Positions 57,424 to 64,000 of a DNA stretch of 64,000 bases are shown here, piece after piece; position 1 is the stretch's first letter, and each line of letters starts with the position of its first letter. Source of the DNA: Pararhodobacter sp. (GTDB taxonomy: Bacteria > Pseudomonadota > Alphaproteobacteria > Rhodobacterales > Rhodobacteraceae); NCBI RefSeq assembly GCF_034676545.1, contig NZ_JAUCBZ010000015.1:2015001-2079000 (forward strand), read 5' to 3'. The notes under the pieces are model-generated. The model did no database searches. It was not told where the DNA came from and worked only from the letters and a program-made list of their open reading frames with translations. Position numbers and translations under genes: made by a program.

Positions 57424-58560
57424 ATGCGACGGATGTGGCGCGCGGCGCAGATTTTTGACGGGCAAACCCTGCACCGGAACCGCGCGTTGTTGACCGACGG
57501 CGGAGTGGTTGTCGATTTGATCGACGCAGCGCTTGTGCCGACCGATTGCGCGGAAAACGACCTTGGAGAGGGCATCCTGTGCCCCGGATTCGTCGATCTG
57601 CAGGTGAATGGTGGCGGCGGCGCCCTGCTGGGGCTGGGCGATCCCTACGAATCGATCGTGGCCCTGTGTGCGGCGCATGGCCGGTTGGGAACGCTTGCGC
57701 TATTGCCGACCTTGATCACCTCGGACACGGCGACCTTTCATGCCGTGCTTGATGCCGGGCGGCGTGCGCTGCGTGATCAGGTGCCGGGGTTCGCCGGGCT
57801 GCATCTGGAGGGGCCGTTTCTCGACCCGAGGCGCAAGGGGGCCCATGATCCGGCCTTGATTCGGCGCATGACCGACCGCGATCTGGCGGCGTTGATCGAG
57901 GCGGCGCGCGACCTGCCGGCGGTGATGGTCACGCTGGCCCCTGAAAATGCGAGTCTTGATCAGATCGCGGCGCTGGCGGCGGCGGGTATTGTCGTCAGTC
58001 TGGGCCACACCGACACCGACGAGGCCACCGCGCGCAAGGCGATCGCTGCCGGGGCCACCTGCGCCACGCATCTTTACAACGCCATGAGCCCCTTGAGCCA
58101 TCGCGCGCCCGGATTGGTGGGAACAGCCCTTGATGCGCCGATCTGGGCAGGCATCATCCCCGACGGGGTGCATGTGTCGCCGACGGCGTTTCGTGTGGCG
58201 ATGCGGGCCAAGCCGGGGCGTGTGTTTGCGGTCAGCGATGCGATGAGTGTGGCGGGCACCGATACCACGGAATTCACGCTGAACGGTCGGACGATCCTGC
58301 GCCGTGACGGGCGGCTGACGCTGGCGGATGGGACTTTGGCGGGGGCGGATATCAGCTTGCCGCAAGCCTTGAAATGGATGGTCGAGACCGTCGGCGTGCC
58401 GCTGGCCGAGGCTCTGGCGATGATGACCGCGATCCCCGGCCAGATCCTGGAGCAGCCGTTGCGCGGCACGCTTGCGCCCGGCGCGCCCGCCGATCTGGTG
58501 CATCTGGGCGAGGGATTTTCGGTGCAGGGCGTCTGGCGCGGAGCAGAGCCGGTTCGCTGA
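57424..58560 (+). CDS. nagA: N-acetylglucosamine-6-phosphate deacetylase
   Basis: This 378-residue amidohydrolase has CPGFVDLQVNGGGGALL, the metal Glu in GLHLEGPFLDPRRKGAHDP, the metal His in VSLGHTDTDE and ATHLYNAMSPL, and the catalytic Asp in FAVSDAMSVAGTD. It yields glucosamine-6-phosphate and acetate. The start at ATG 57424 is followed by RRMWRAAQIFDG. It is convergent with murQ, and together with the kinase gene it completes amino-sugar recycling from peptidoglycan. Confidence 0.94.
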   Translation: MRRMWRAAQIFDGQTLHRNRALLTDGGVVVDLIDAALVPTDCAENDLGEGILCPGFVDLQVNGGGGALLGLGDPYESIVALCAAHGRLGTLALLPTLITSDTATFHAVLDAGRRALRDQVPGFAGLHLEGPFLDPRRKGAHDPALIRRMTDRDLAALIEAARDLPAVMVTLAPENASLDQIAALAAAGIVVSLGHTDTDEATARKAIAAGATCATHLYNAMSPLSHRAPGLVGTALDAPIWAGIIPDGVHVSPTAFRVAMRAKPGRVFAVSDAMSVAGTDTTEFTLNGRTILRRDGRLTLADGTLAGADISLPQALKWMVETVGVPLAEALAMMTAIPGQILEQPLRGTLAPGAPADLVHLGEGFSVQGVWRGAEPVR

Positions 58561-58562
58561 CC

Positions 58563-59441
58563 TCAGCCCGCCAGCGCACGCGCCAGAATTCCCCCCGAGG
58601 CCGCCAGCCGTGCCCGCGCGGCCTCGGCATCCAACCCCAAGCCCAGCATGACGACCGCAACCTTGATGGTCTCGCCGCGCGTGAGGGCGTCGGTCGCTTG
58701 ATCAACGCTCGCCCCCGTCAGATCCGCCACCATCGCCACCGCACGCGCCTGAAGCTTGGCATTGGTCGGGCGCATTTCGACCATGCGCCCGCGGTACACA
58801 TACCCAAGCCGGATCATCACCCCGGTGGACAGGCAGTTGAGCAGGATTTTCTGCGCGGTTCCGGCCTTCATGCGGGTTGAGCCGGCGATGATTTCGGCAC
58901 CCGTTTCCGCCAGTAAAGCGATGTCGCAGTCGTCGTGCATCGGGGCTTGGGCGGCGTTGAAGATGCCAATGGTCAAAGCGCCGGAGTTGCGCGCATGGGC
59001 CAGACCGGCGCGGGCGAACGGGGTACGCCCCGACGCAGCGACGCCGATCACCACATCCGTGCGGTTGATTGCCAGCGCATTCAGGGCCTTGATCGCCGCC
59101 GGGCCGTCGTCCTCGGCCCCCTCGACGGCGTGCAGAATGGCCCGTTCGCCGCCCGCCATCACGGCCACGGCACGCGCAGGGGGCCAGTCGAAGGTCGGGG
59201 GCAGTTCGGCGGCATCGAGCACCGCCAGACGCCCCGAGGTGCCCGCGCCCAGATAAACCAGCCGCCCCCCCTGCGCCAGACGCATGGCGGCGGCGTCTAT
59301 GGCGCGCGCCAGCGCATCGCGCGCCGATGCGGCGGCGCTGGCGGCGGCCAGTTGGGTCTCCAGCAGGGCATCGGCCAGGTCGGCGGTGGGCCAGGTTTCC
59401 ACGCCTGAAAAGCGTGCCGCGGCGGTTTCGGTGCTGCTCAT
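58563..59441 (-). CDS. murQ: N-acetylmuramic acid 6-phosphate etherase
   Basis: This 292-residue SIS-domain lyase cleaves the lactyl ether of MurNAc-6-phosphate to give GlcNAc-6-phosphate. The motifs GGRLVYLGAGTSGRLAVLDAAELPPTF, VVIGVAASGRTPF and AGSTRMKAGTAQKILLNCLSTG (catalytic Glu region nearby) are exact family markers. Its start overlaps the kinase stop by 4 bases, and nagA for the next step is adjacent on the other strand. Confidence 0.96.
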   Translation of the reverse strand: MSSTETAAARFSGVETWPTADLADALLETQLAAASAAASARDALARAIDAAAMRLAQGGRLVYLGAGTSGRLAVLDAAELPPTFDWPPARAVAVMAGGERAILHAVEGAEDDGPAAIKALNALAINRTDVVIGVAASGRTPFARAGLAHARNSGALTIGIFNAAQAPMHDDCDIALLAETGAEIIAGSTRMKAGTAQKILLNCLSTGVMIRLGYVYRGRMVEMRPTNAKLQARAVAMVADLTGASVDQATDALTRGETIKVAVVMLGLGLDAEAARARLAASGGILARALAG

Positions 59442-60331
59442 GGGGCCTCCAGACGGGTTTGAGCCATGAGCGCCGCATGACAGGCGACATCAAGGGTCAA
59501 GGAGTGTAACGGTGTATCCGGCAGGGCGGCTTGCATCGTCGATTTGATCGAGGGATGAAGGGCAAACACGCCGCCCGTTATTCCAACCGGGGCCGCACCG
59601 CAGCGCGCGCGCAAGGCGATGACCAGACGCGCCAGTTCGCGCCCGGCACGGTGCAGGACATGGATCGCCGTCGGATCGCCCGCCTCGGCGGCTGCCGCCA
59701 CCGCCGGGGCCAGCGCCGCAACCCGGCCACGGTCACCGCCATACACCCAGCGTTGCGTCGAATCCCAACCCGCGCCGCCAATGACCGTTGCAAGGTGCTC
59801 GGCCAAGATCGCGGCACCTTCGGGATGACCGTGAAGGTCGATCAAGCGCCAGACCTGATCCAGAGCCCGCAACCCGATCCACGCACCGGACCCCGCGTCG
59901 TCAATCAATGTTCCGCGCCCGCCCACCAAGGTCACGCCGCCATGGGTGTCGATCGAGACCCCAACCGAGCCGGTGCCCGCCGAAATCAGGTGGCCACGCG
60001 CCGCAGGGAAGGCCGCGTGCCACGCCAGAACAACATCGTTGAGCACCCGGACACGGTCCGGCGCAAGCGCCAAGGCCCGGGCGCTGTCTTGTCTCAAGGC
60101 GTCGTCAGGCACCAACCCCGACCCGGTCACACCCAGCACCGCGCCGTCGAGCGGTGAGGGCAAGGCGGCGGCAATCTCGGTCAGCGCCCTGCGATAATGC
60201 GTCCGATTGTGCGCGTCGGGCAGGGCGGTTGCCCCGGCGACCGATCCACGCGCGACAATATCTCCGCTCTGCGCCCGCGCAACCCAGCGCGTCGCCGTGC
60301 CGCCCATATCGACGCCCAGCCACAGGCTCAT
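59438..60331 (-). CDS. BadF/BadG-type sugar kinase (GlcNAc/MurNAc kinase-like)
   Basis: This 297-residue ASKHA kinase starts at MSLWLGVDMGGTATRW, which is its phosphate-1 loop; LISAGTGSVGVSIDTHGG is phosphate-2 and GGRGTLIDDAGSGAWIGLRALD, read in parts, is the N-acetylglucosamine-kinase-type glycine-rich block. It fits eukaryotic NAGK and bacterial MurK-like enzymes that phosphorylate GlcNAc and/or MurNAc. Coupling to murQ points to MurNAc as a physiological substrate; anmK is not adjacent. Confidence 0.88.
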   Translation of the reverse strand: MSLWLGVDMGGTATRWVARAQSGDIVARGSVAGATALPDAHNRTHYRRALTEIAAALPSPLDGAVLGVTGSGLVPDDALRQDSARALALAPDRVRVLNDVVLAWHAAFPAARGHLISAGTGSVGVSIDTHGGVTLVGGRGTLIDDAGSGAWIGLRALDQVWRLIDLHGHPEGAAILAEHLATVIGGAGWDSTQRWVYGGDRGRVAALAPAVAAAAEAGDPTAIHVLHRAGRELARLVIALRARCGAAPVGITGGVFALHPSIKSTMQAALPDTPLHSLTLDVACHAALMAQTRLEAP

Positions 60332-60796
60332 GCGGAACCGCCTGAATGGCGCACGATCCCTGGCGGATGCGGCGAAATGTGGTGGCGAAAATTCACGGCG
60401 AAAGGTCCTGTGCAAGGTGATGCAGTGTCGGGTATCCGCTGAGATGCCGCGCATTGCAAGAGCCACCCCTGGCACCCGGATAGATCAAAATCCGTCGCCG
60501 CCCCGCGCCTTTCGTCGTGAAAAGCCTGCGTTTTGCGTCAGGGTCGGCCATCGAGACGCGATTCTGCCGCTCACTTAGGCCGCAGACGCCATGCACAAGC
60601 CGGTATCAGACGAGACCGCGCGCCCGCGCCGGTTGGTGACCTCCGACGGCATACGCTGAAGCCTGTTCGCGCGCGACGACGACAGTTCTGACCCCCTCGG
60701 ATACGACCAATGCCGGTGCCCTCGGCGCGGGCATGGCAGAGCGGTTCCATCAAAGGTTTCTCCGACAGGGGCCCGTGCCCCGAGGTTATGGGTTCA
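60332..60796. other. 465-base region without a supported gene, next to broken glf
   Basis: The left part is the upstream region of the kinase gene. The right part follows the point where the glf fragment loses its frame (complement of about 60820-60800). No frame in it continues the glf C-terminal domain, so that end has been deleted or scrambled. No hairpin terminator or RNA gene was recognised. Confidence 0.5.
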
Positions 60797-61616
60797 TCAG
60801 TCCCACCGACAGGTTTTGCGGGTTCCCCGTGCCTCGGTCAGACGCGGCGCATCGCGGTCGCCGTAATTCATCACCGCACAACCCTGATCGTCGCCAGTGT
60901 CGCGGAACGGCCCGAAATCCTGTGTGCGATAGCCCAGCCGCCCCTTGGCGAACGCGAAATAGCCACCCAGCGCGCCTGACCAGAACACAGGATCGACCCC
61001 CTCGGCCATGGCGGGCGCAGAGGGCGTGTTCAGGGCAACCGATATCCCCGGATGATCCAGAATCGCCGCGATCATCGGCGTATAGCCATCCTCGGGCATA
61101 CCTTGGAAGCGGTGGAAAGAGTTGTTGTCGTTACAGTTGACGCGCACCGGCAAGCGCTTGAGGATCGAGGCGGGCAATTCGGTCGCCGAGCAGCCCCATT
61201 GCTTTTCGGTATAGCCCTTGAAGAACGCCTCATAGAGATCGCGCCCGACATCGCGCAGTGCCTGTTCCGCAAAGCTTTGCGGATCGGTGATCGAGGTGTC
61301 GGCAACATCGGCCAGAAGTGCTTCGGCTTCGGCGGACCGCATGGTCTTGCCGCCTGTTGATTGATCGTGTGCAGGGTGATCGGCTGCGCGTACACCGCGC
61401 CCTGCGCCGTGGTCTTGACCTGATTCTTGAAGGGCCGGAACCGGGTGAAACGGTTCCCATAGTCCCAGACGCCCTGATCATCGGTGTGAAAAATATGCGG
61501 ACCAAAGACATGCACCAGAACGCCGGTCTCGGCATCGCGCTTGGTCTAACAATTGCCGCCAATATGCGGACGGCTGTCGATGATGCGCACCGACCAGCCA
61601 GCCCCGACAAGACGTG
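60797..61616 (-). pseudogene. glf: UDP-galactopyranose mutase, decayed
   Basis: Fragments of Glf can be read in order on the minus strand: ARLVGAGWSVRIIDSRPHIGGNC, then TAG at 61546-61548, then TKRDAETGVLVHVFGPHIFHTDDQG to LHTINQ; a frameshift near 61345-61360; then MRSAEAEALLADVADTSI, YEAFFKGYTEKQWGCSATELPA, FHRFQGMPEDGYTP and GCAVMNYGDRDAP. Here the frame ends, about 90 residues short. The N-terminal dinucleotide-binding motif is also missing. With a stop, a frameshift and loss of both ends, the gene cannot make mutase. Galactofuranose synthesis would be lost unless another copy exists. Confidence 0.85.
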
Positions 61617-61660
61617 CTGTTTTTCTGGTCCTATCGCGGATGGCCCCCGCGCAAGACACC

Positions 61661-62644
61661 TCAGCCGGAGTAACCGCCCGTCTTGTGCCAGGTCCAGGCG
61701 TCCGAGATCATCACCTTCAGCGAGGACCGCGTCGGATCCCACCCCAGTTCAGACAGAGCGCGATGGCTGCCCGAGACCAGGCTGGCCGCGTCTCCGCCGC
61801 GGCGCGGGCCAAAGCGGTGCGGCACCTTTTGGCCGGTCGCCGCGCGGGCGTGTGTGATCACCTCGTTGACCGTGAACCCGCAGCCGGTGCCAAGGTTGAA
61901 CACCCGGCTTTCCTTGCCCTCCAACAGCCACTCAAGCCCGAGGATATGCGCCTCGACCAGATCCACGACATGGACATAGTCGCGCACGCAGGTTCCGTCG
62001 GGGGTGTCGTAATCGGTGCCATAGATCACCAGTTCGGGCCGCTGGCCGTCGATCGCTTCCAGCATGACCGGGATCAAATGGGTTTCGGGCCGGTGATGTT
62101 CGCCGATCTCGCCCGCCGGATCCGAGCCCGCGACGTTGAAATAGCGAAAGATCACCGTGCGCAATTCATCGCTGGCGCGGAAATCGCGCAGGATTTCCTC
62201 GACCGCGCGCTTGGTCGAGCCGTAGGCGTTGATCGGCAATTGCGCGCTGTCTTCGGTCAACAGAACGCCATCCTGTTCGCCGTAGGTCGCGCAGGTTGAC
62301 GAAAAGACGAACTGCTTGCACCCGGCATCGACGGCCGCTTCCACCAGGTTCAACGACCCCAGGACGTTGTTGCGCCAGTATTTTCCGGGGTTTGACATGG
62401 CTTCGCCAACAAGGCTGAAGGCGGCGAAATGCATGACGGCGACCGGTTGGTATTCGGCAAAGGCGGCGTCCAGCGCCGCGCGATCCAGCAAGTCGCCTTG
62501 TACGAAGGGGCCGTATTTCACTGCCTGCGCCCAACCGGTCGAGAGATTGTCAAAACACACGGGAATAAACCCGCGCGCGGCAAGGGCTTTGCAAGCGTGT
62601 GAACCGATATAGCCGGCGCCACCCGTGACCAAAACATGTGTCAT
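61661..62644 (-). CDS. galE: UDP-glucose 4-epimerase
   Basis: This 327-residue SDR epimerase is intact: NAD-binding TGGAGYIGSHACKAL, catalytic Ser/Thr in FSSTCATYG and Tyr-x3-Lys in NAYGSTKRAVEEIL, plus FRYFNVAGSDPAGEIGE and YGTDYDTPDGTCVRDYVHV. It interconverts UDP-glucose and UDP-galactose. It lies between the broken glf and the frameshifted galU, a group for nucleotide sugars of surface polysaccharide. Confidence 0.96.
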   Translation of the reverse strand: MTHVLVTGGAGYIGSHACKALAARGFIPVCFDNLSTGWAQAVKYGPFVQGDLLDRAALDAAFAEYQPVAVMHFAAFSLVGEAMSNPGKYWRNNVLGSLNLVEAAVDAGCKQFVFSSTCATYGEQDGVLLTEDSAQLPINAYGSTKRAVEEILRDFRASDELRTVIFRYFNVAGSDPAGEIGEHHRPETHLIPVMLEAIDGQRPELVIYGTDYDTPDGTCVRDYVHVVDLVEAHILGLEWLLEGKESRVFNLGTGCGFTVNEVITHARAATGQKVPHRFGPRRGGDAASLVSGSHRALSELGWDPTRSSLKVMISDAWTWHKTGGYSG

Positions 62645-62675
62645 CGTGATTGCCTCTTGGTGGAATTCCGTTGGG

Positions 62676-63546
62676 TTACAGGTCTTGCAAGCGGTTGCGC
62701 ATCATGGCGATCATCCGCTCGCGGAATTCCTCGCGATCCAACGCATGATCGATGATGGCCGTCAGATACCCCATTTTTGACCCGCAATCATAGCGTTGCG
62801 CACTCATCGGCAGGGCTTTGACCCGGCCGAGCTTAGCCAAGGCGTCAATCGCGTCGGCAAGCTGGATTTCACCGCCTGAACCGGGGCCAAGAATACGCAG
62901 GATGTCGAAGACCTCGGGCTCGAACACATAGCGCCCCATTGATGCAAGGCGCGAGGGCGCATCGGCGAGGGCCGGCTTTTCGACCAGCCCGCCGACGCTC
63001 AACTTGCCGTTTGATCCGGGCCGCACGATACCGTATTTGCCGACTTCGGCGTCGTCCACTTCGGTGACGCACAGGTATGTGCCGGGGTTCGCATGATGGG
63101 CATCGACCAATTCGAGGGTTGGCAGCAAATCACCCTTCATCAGATCGTCGGCCAACAGCACGGCAAAGGGCGCGTTGCCCACGGCGGGCGCCGCGCATAA
63201 AACGGCGTCGCCCAAACCCTTGGGCTCGGGTTGACGGATAAAGATGCAATTGACGCCCGGCGGCACGATGTTGCGCACCATATCGCGCTCGGCGTGTTTG
63301 CCGCGCTGGGTCAGTTGAAATTCCAGCTCCAGATTGGCGTCAAGATGGTCGCCGATTGCGCGTTTTGGCCGTCCGGTGACAAAAATCAGGTCGGTAATCC
63401 CGGCCAGCGATCGCTTCTTCGACGGCGTATTGAATGATCGGTTTGTCGATGATTGGCAGCAGTTCTTTGGGCATGGCCTTGGTTGCCGGCAAGAAGCGGG
63501 TTCCCAAGCCAGCAACAGGAAATACGGCTTTTGTGATACGAGTCAT
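62676..63546 (-). pseudogene. galU: UTP-glucose-1-phosphate uridylyltransferase with one-base frameshift
   Basis: The N-terminus starts at the complement of 63546 (MTRITKAVFPVAGLGTRFLP, nucleotide-binding G-x-G-T-R-F-L-P; then KAMPKELLPIIDKPIIQYAVEEAIAG) and then goes out of frame. The rest (AGITDLIFVTGRPKRAIGDHLD; LADDLMKG; FVTEVDD-like CVTEVDDAEVGKYGIV; GRYVFEPEVFDIL; RYDCGSKMGYL) is in another frame. One extra G in the complement of 63404-63405 explains it: removing it gives EEAIAAGITDLIF, the expected sequence. Everything else looks intact, so this may be a sequence error in an essential-type gene or a recent mutation. Confidence 0.85.
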
Positions 63547-63742
63547 ACTAATAATATTCCAAAATATGTGGGGTCGATAATCGGTTCCCTTCTAGTACGT
63601 CGGGGCGGCGATGCAACCTCGAATTGGGTCGCACAAGGCGTTTCACAAGGCGTACGCGTAAATTCGCTGAGTGCACCTGCCGCCAAGTTGGCCGCCAGTA
63701 TGGGCCGGAAAGCGCCACTGTCGAGGGCGTGGTGTCTCGTTG

Positions 63743-64000
63743 TCATCGCGGAGCCGTGAACCAAAGCGTGCTGTTGAGTATACGGCGCAACAGGCCGGTT
63801 TGGCCGCGAACCTCCAGCTGCGCGTATATCTTCTTGGAGCAGCTTCTTGCCGTGTCCTCGGTCCAGCCCAGCGACGTGGCTGCGTCTTGTAATGATAAGC
63901 CATCGCAGATCAGCGCCGCAAGACGTGTTTCGCTGCGGCTGAGATGCAGAACCTTCGCGGCGTGGCTCAAATCCAGGGCCTGCACCGATGGCTCATGGCG
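63743..64000 (-). CDS. LuxR-type transcriptional regulator, C-terminal part (runs off right edge)
   Basis: The frame is open to the window edge and ends at 63743. It encodes a LuxR-family helix-turn-helix: LSRSETRLAALICDGLSL, QDAATSLGWTEDTARSCSKKIYAQLEVRGQTGLLRRIL. The spacing matches the GerE/LuxR fold, with a C-terminal tail of about ten residues. The sensory domain lies outside the window. The strand agrees with galU-galE-glf, but the gap of about 200 bases and an AT-rich region before galU suggest a separate transcript. Confidence 0.8.
   Translation of the reverse strand, partial: RHEPSVQALDLSHAAKVLHLSRSETRLAALICDGLSLQDAATSLGWTEDTARSCSKKIYAQLEVRGQTGLLRRILNSTLWFTAPR

Overview
The window (about 64% GC) reads as a chromosomal segment of an alphaproteobacterium of the Rhodobacterales (Rhodobacteraceae/Paracoccaceae type). 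Pointers are an Rrf2/NsrR-like regulator with an FnrL-type TTGAT-N4-ATCAA site, a bmp-type purine/nucleoside ABC operon, TRAP transporters, DUF5368 and NDUFAF6-like genes, tig/radA/cvpA/ppk2/cysS/cimA housekeeping genes, and copies of a GC-rich intergenic element containing GAGTATTT-TGGCAAGATGAA. No rRNA, tRNA, CRISPR array or intact insertion sequence was seen.

Layout. 1-4.1 kb (minus): start of an HlyD/EmrA-type adaptor, a DUF1269 protein, then 3-hydroxybutyrate dehydrogenase, a SpoIIAA-like protein, acetoacetate decarboxylase and a patatin hydrolase, a ketone-body/PHB-linked group. 4.3-9.6 kb (minus): an OmpR-type two-component system, a PepSY-like exported protein, a small membrane protein, two DUF347/COG4705 membrane proteins and an unknown exported protein, probably one envelope module. 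9.7-13.4 kb (minus): a DedA-PAP2-LssY_C fusion and an MprF-type flippase domain lacking its synthase domain, next to an IS5-family remnant. 13.8-21 kb (plus): cytosine deaminase-like amidohydrolase, BMP binding protein, amidase, ABC ATPase and two permeases, preceded by a RutR-like palindrome; this looks like an import and deamination pathway for a nucleobase or related N-heterocycle. 21-24 kb: cytochrome c, trigger factor, and a seven-helix protein resembling Pyr4/PaxB terpene cyclases. 24-34.4 kb: acyl-CoA dehydrogenase, radA, cvpA, a degenerate ALDH-like gene, ppk2, TfoX-C, lytic transglycosylase, ndk, an ABC-F ATPase, marC and a retropepsin-like protease. 34.5-36.9 kb: NsrR-like regulator divergent from a Tat-exported sulfide:quinone-oxidoreductase-like flavoprotein plus DUF5368. 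37-41.2 kb: DMT transporter, cysS with a Cys-Cys-Cys leader peptide and attenuator-like folds, and cimA. 41.3-47.7 kb: a broken methyltransferase, an NDUFAF6-like protein, GT87, and an ATGA-coupled GDPD/CoA-transferase/FAD-oxidoreductase operon. 47.7-53.4 kb (minus): SMP-30 lactonase, cyclase-family hydrolase, complete TRAP transporter and TetR regulator. 53.5-57.2 kb (minus): YhaN/YhaO-like (SbcC/SbcD-type) pair. 57.4-60.3 kb: amino-sugar recycling (nagA, murQ, BadF-type kinase). 60.8-64 kb (minus): broken glf, galE, frameshifted galU and the end of a LuxR-type regulator.

Six coding regions carry single-base frameshifts or in-frame stops (flippase, BMP signal peptide, methyltransferase, yhaN 3' end, glf, galU). 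Some sit at homopolymers and may be sequence errors; glf and the methyltransferase look like true decay. The most novel-looking items are the polycysteine leader upstream of cysS, the bacterial Pyr4/PaxB-like gene, the DUF347/two-component module, and the flippase/DedA-PAP2-LssY arrangement.
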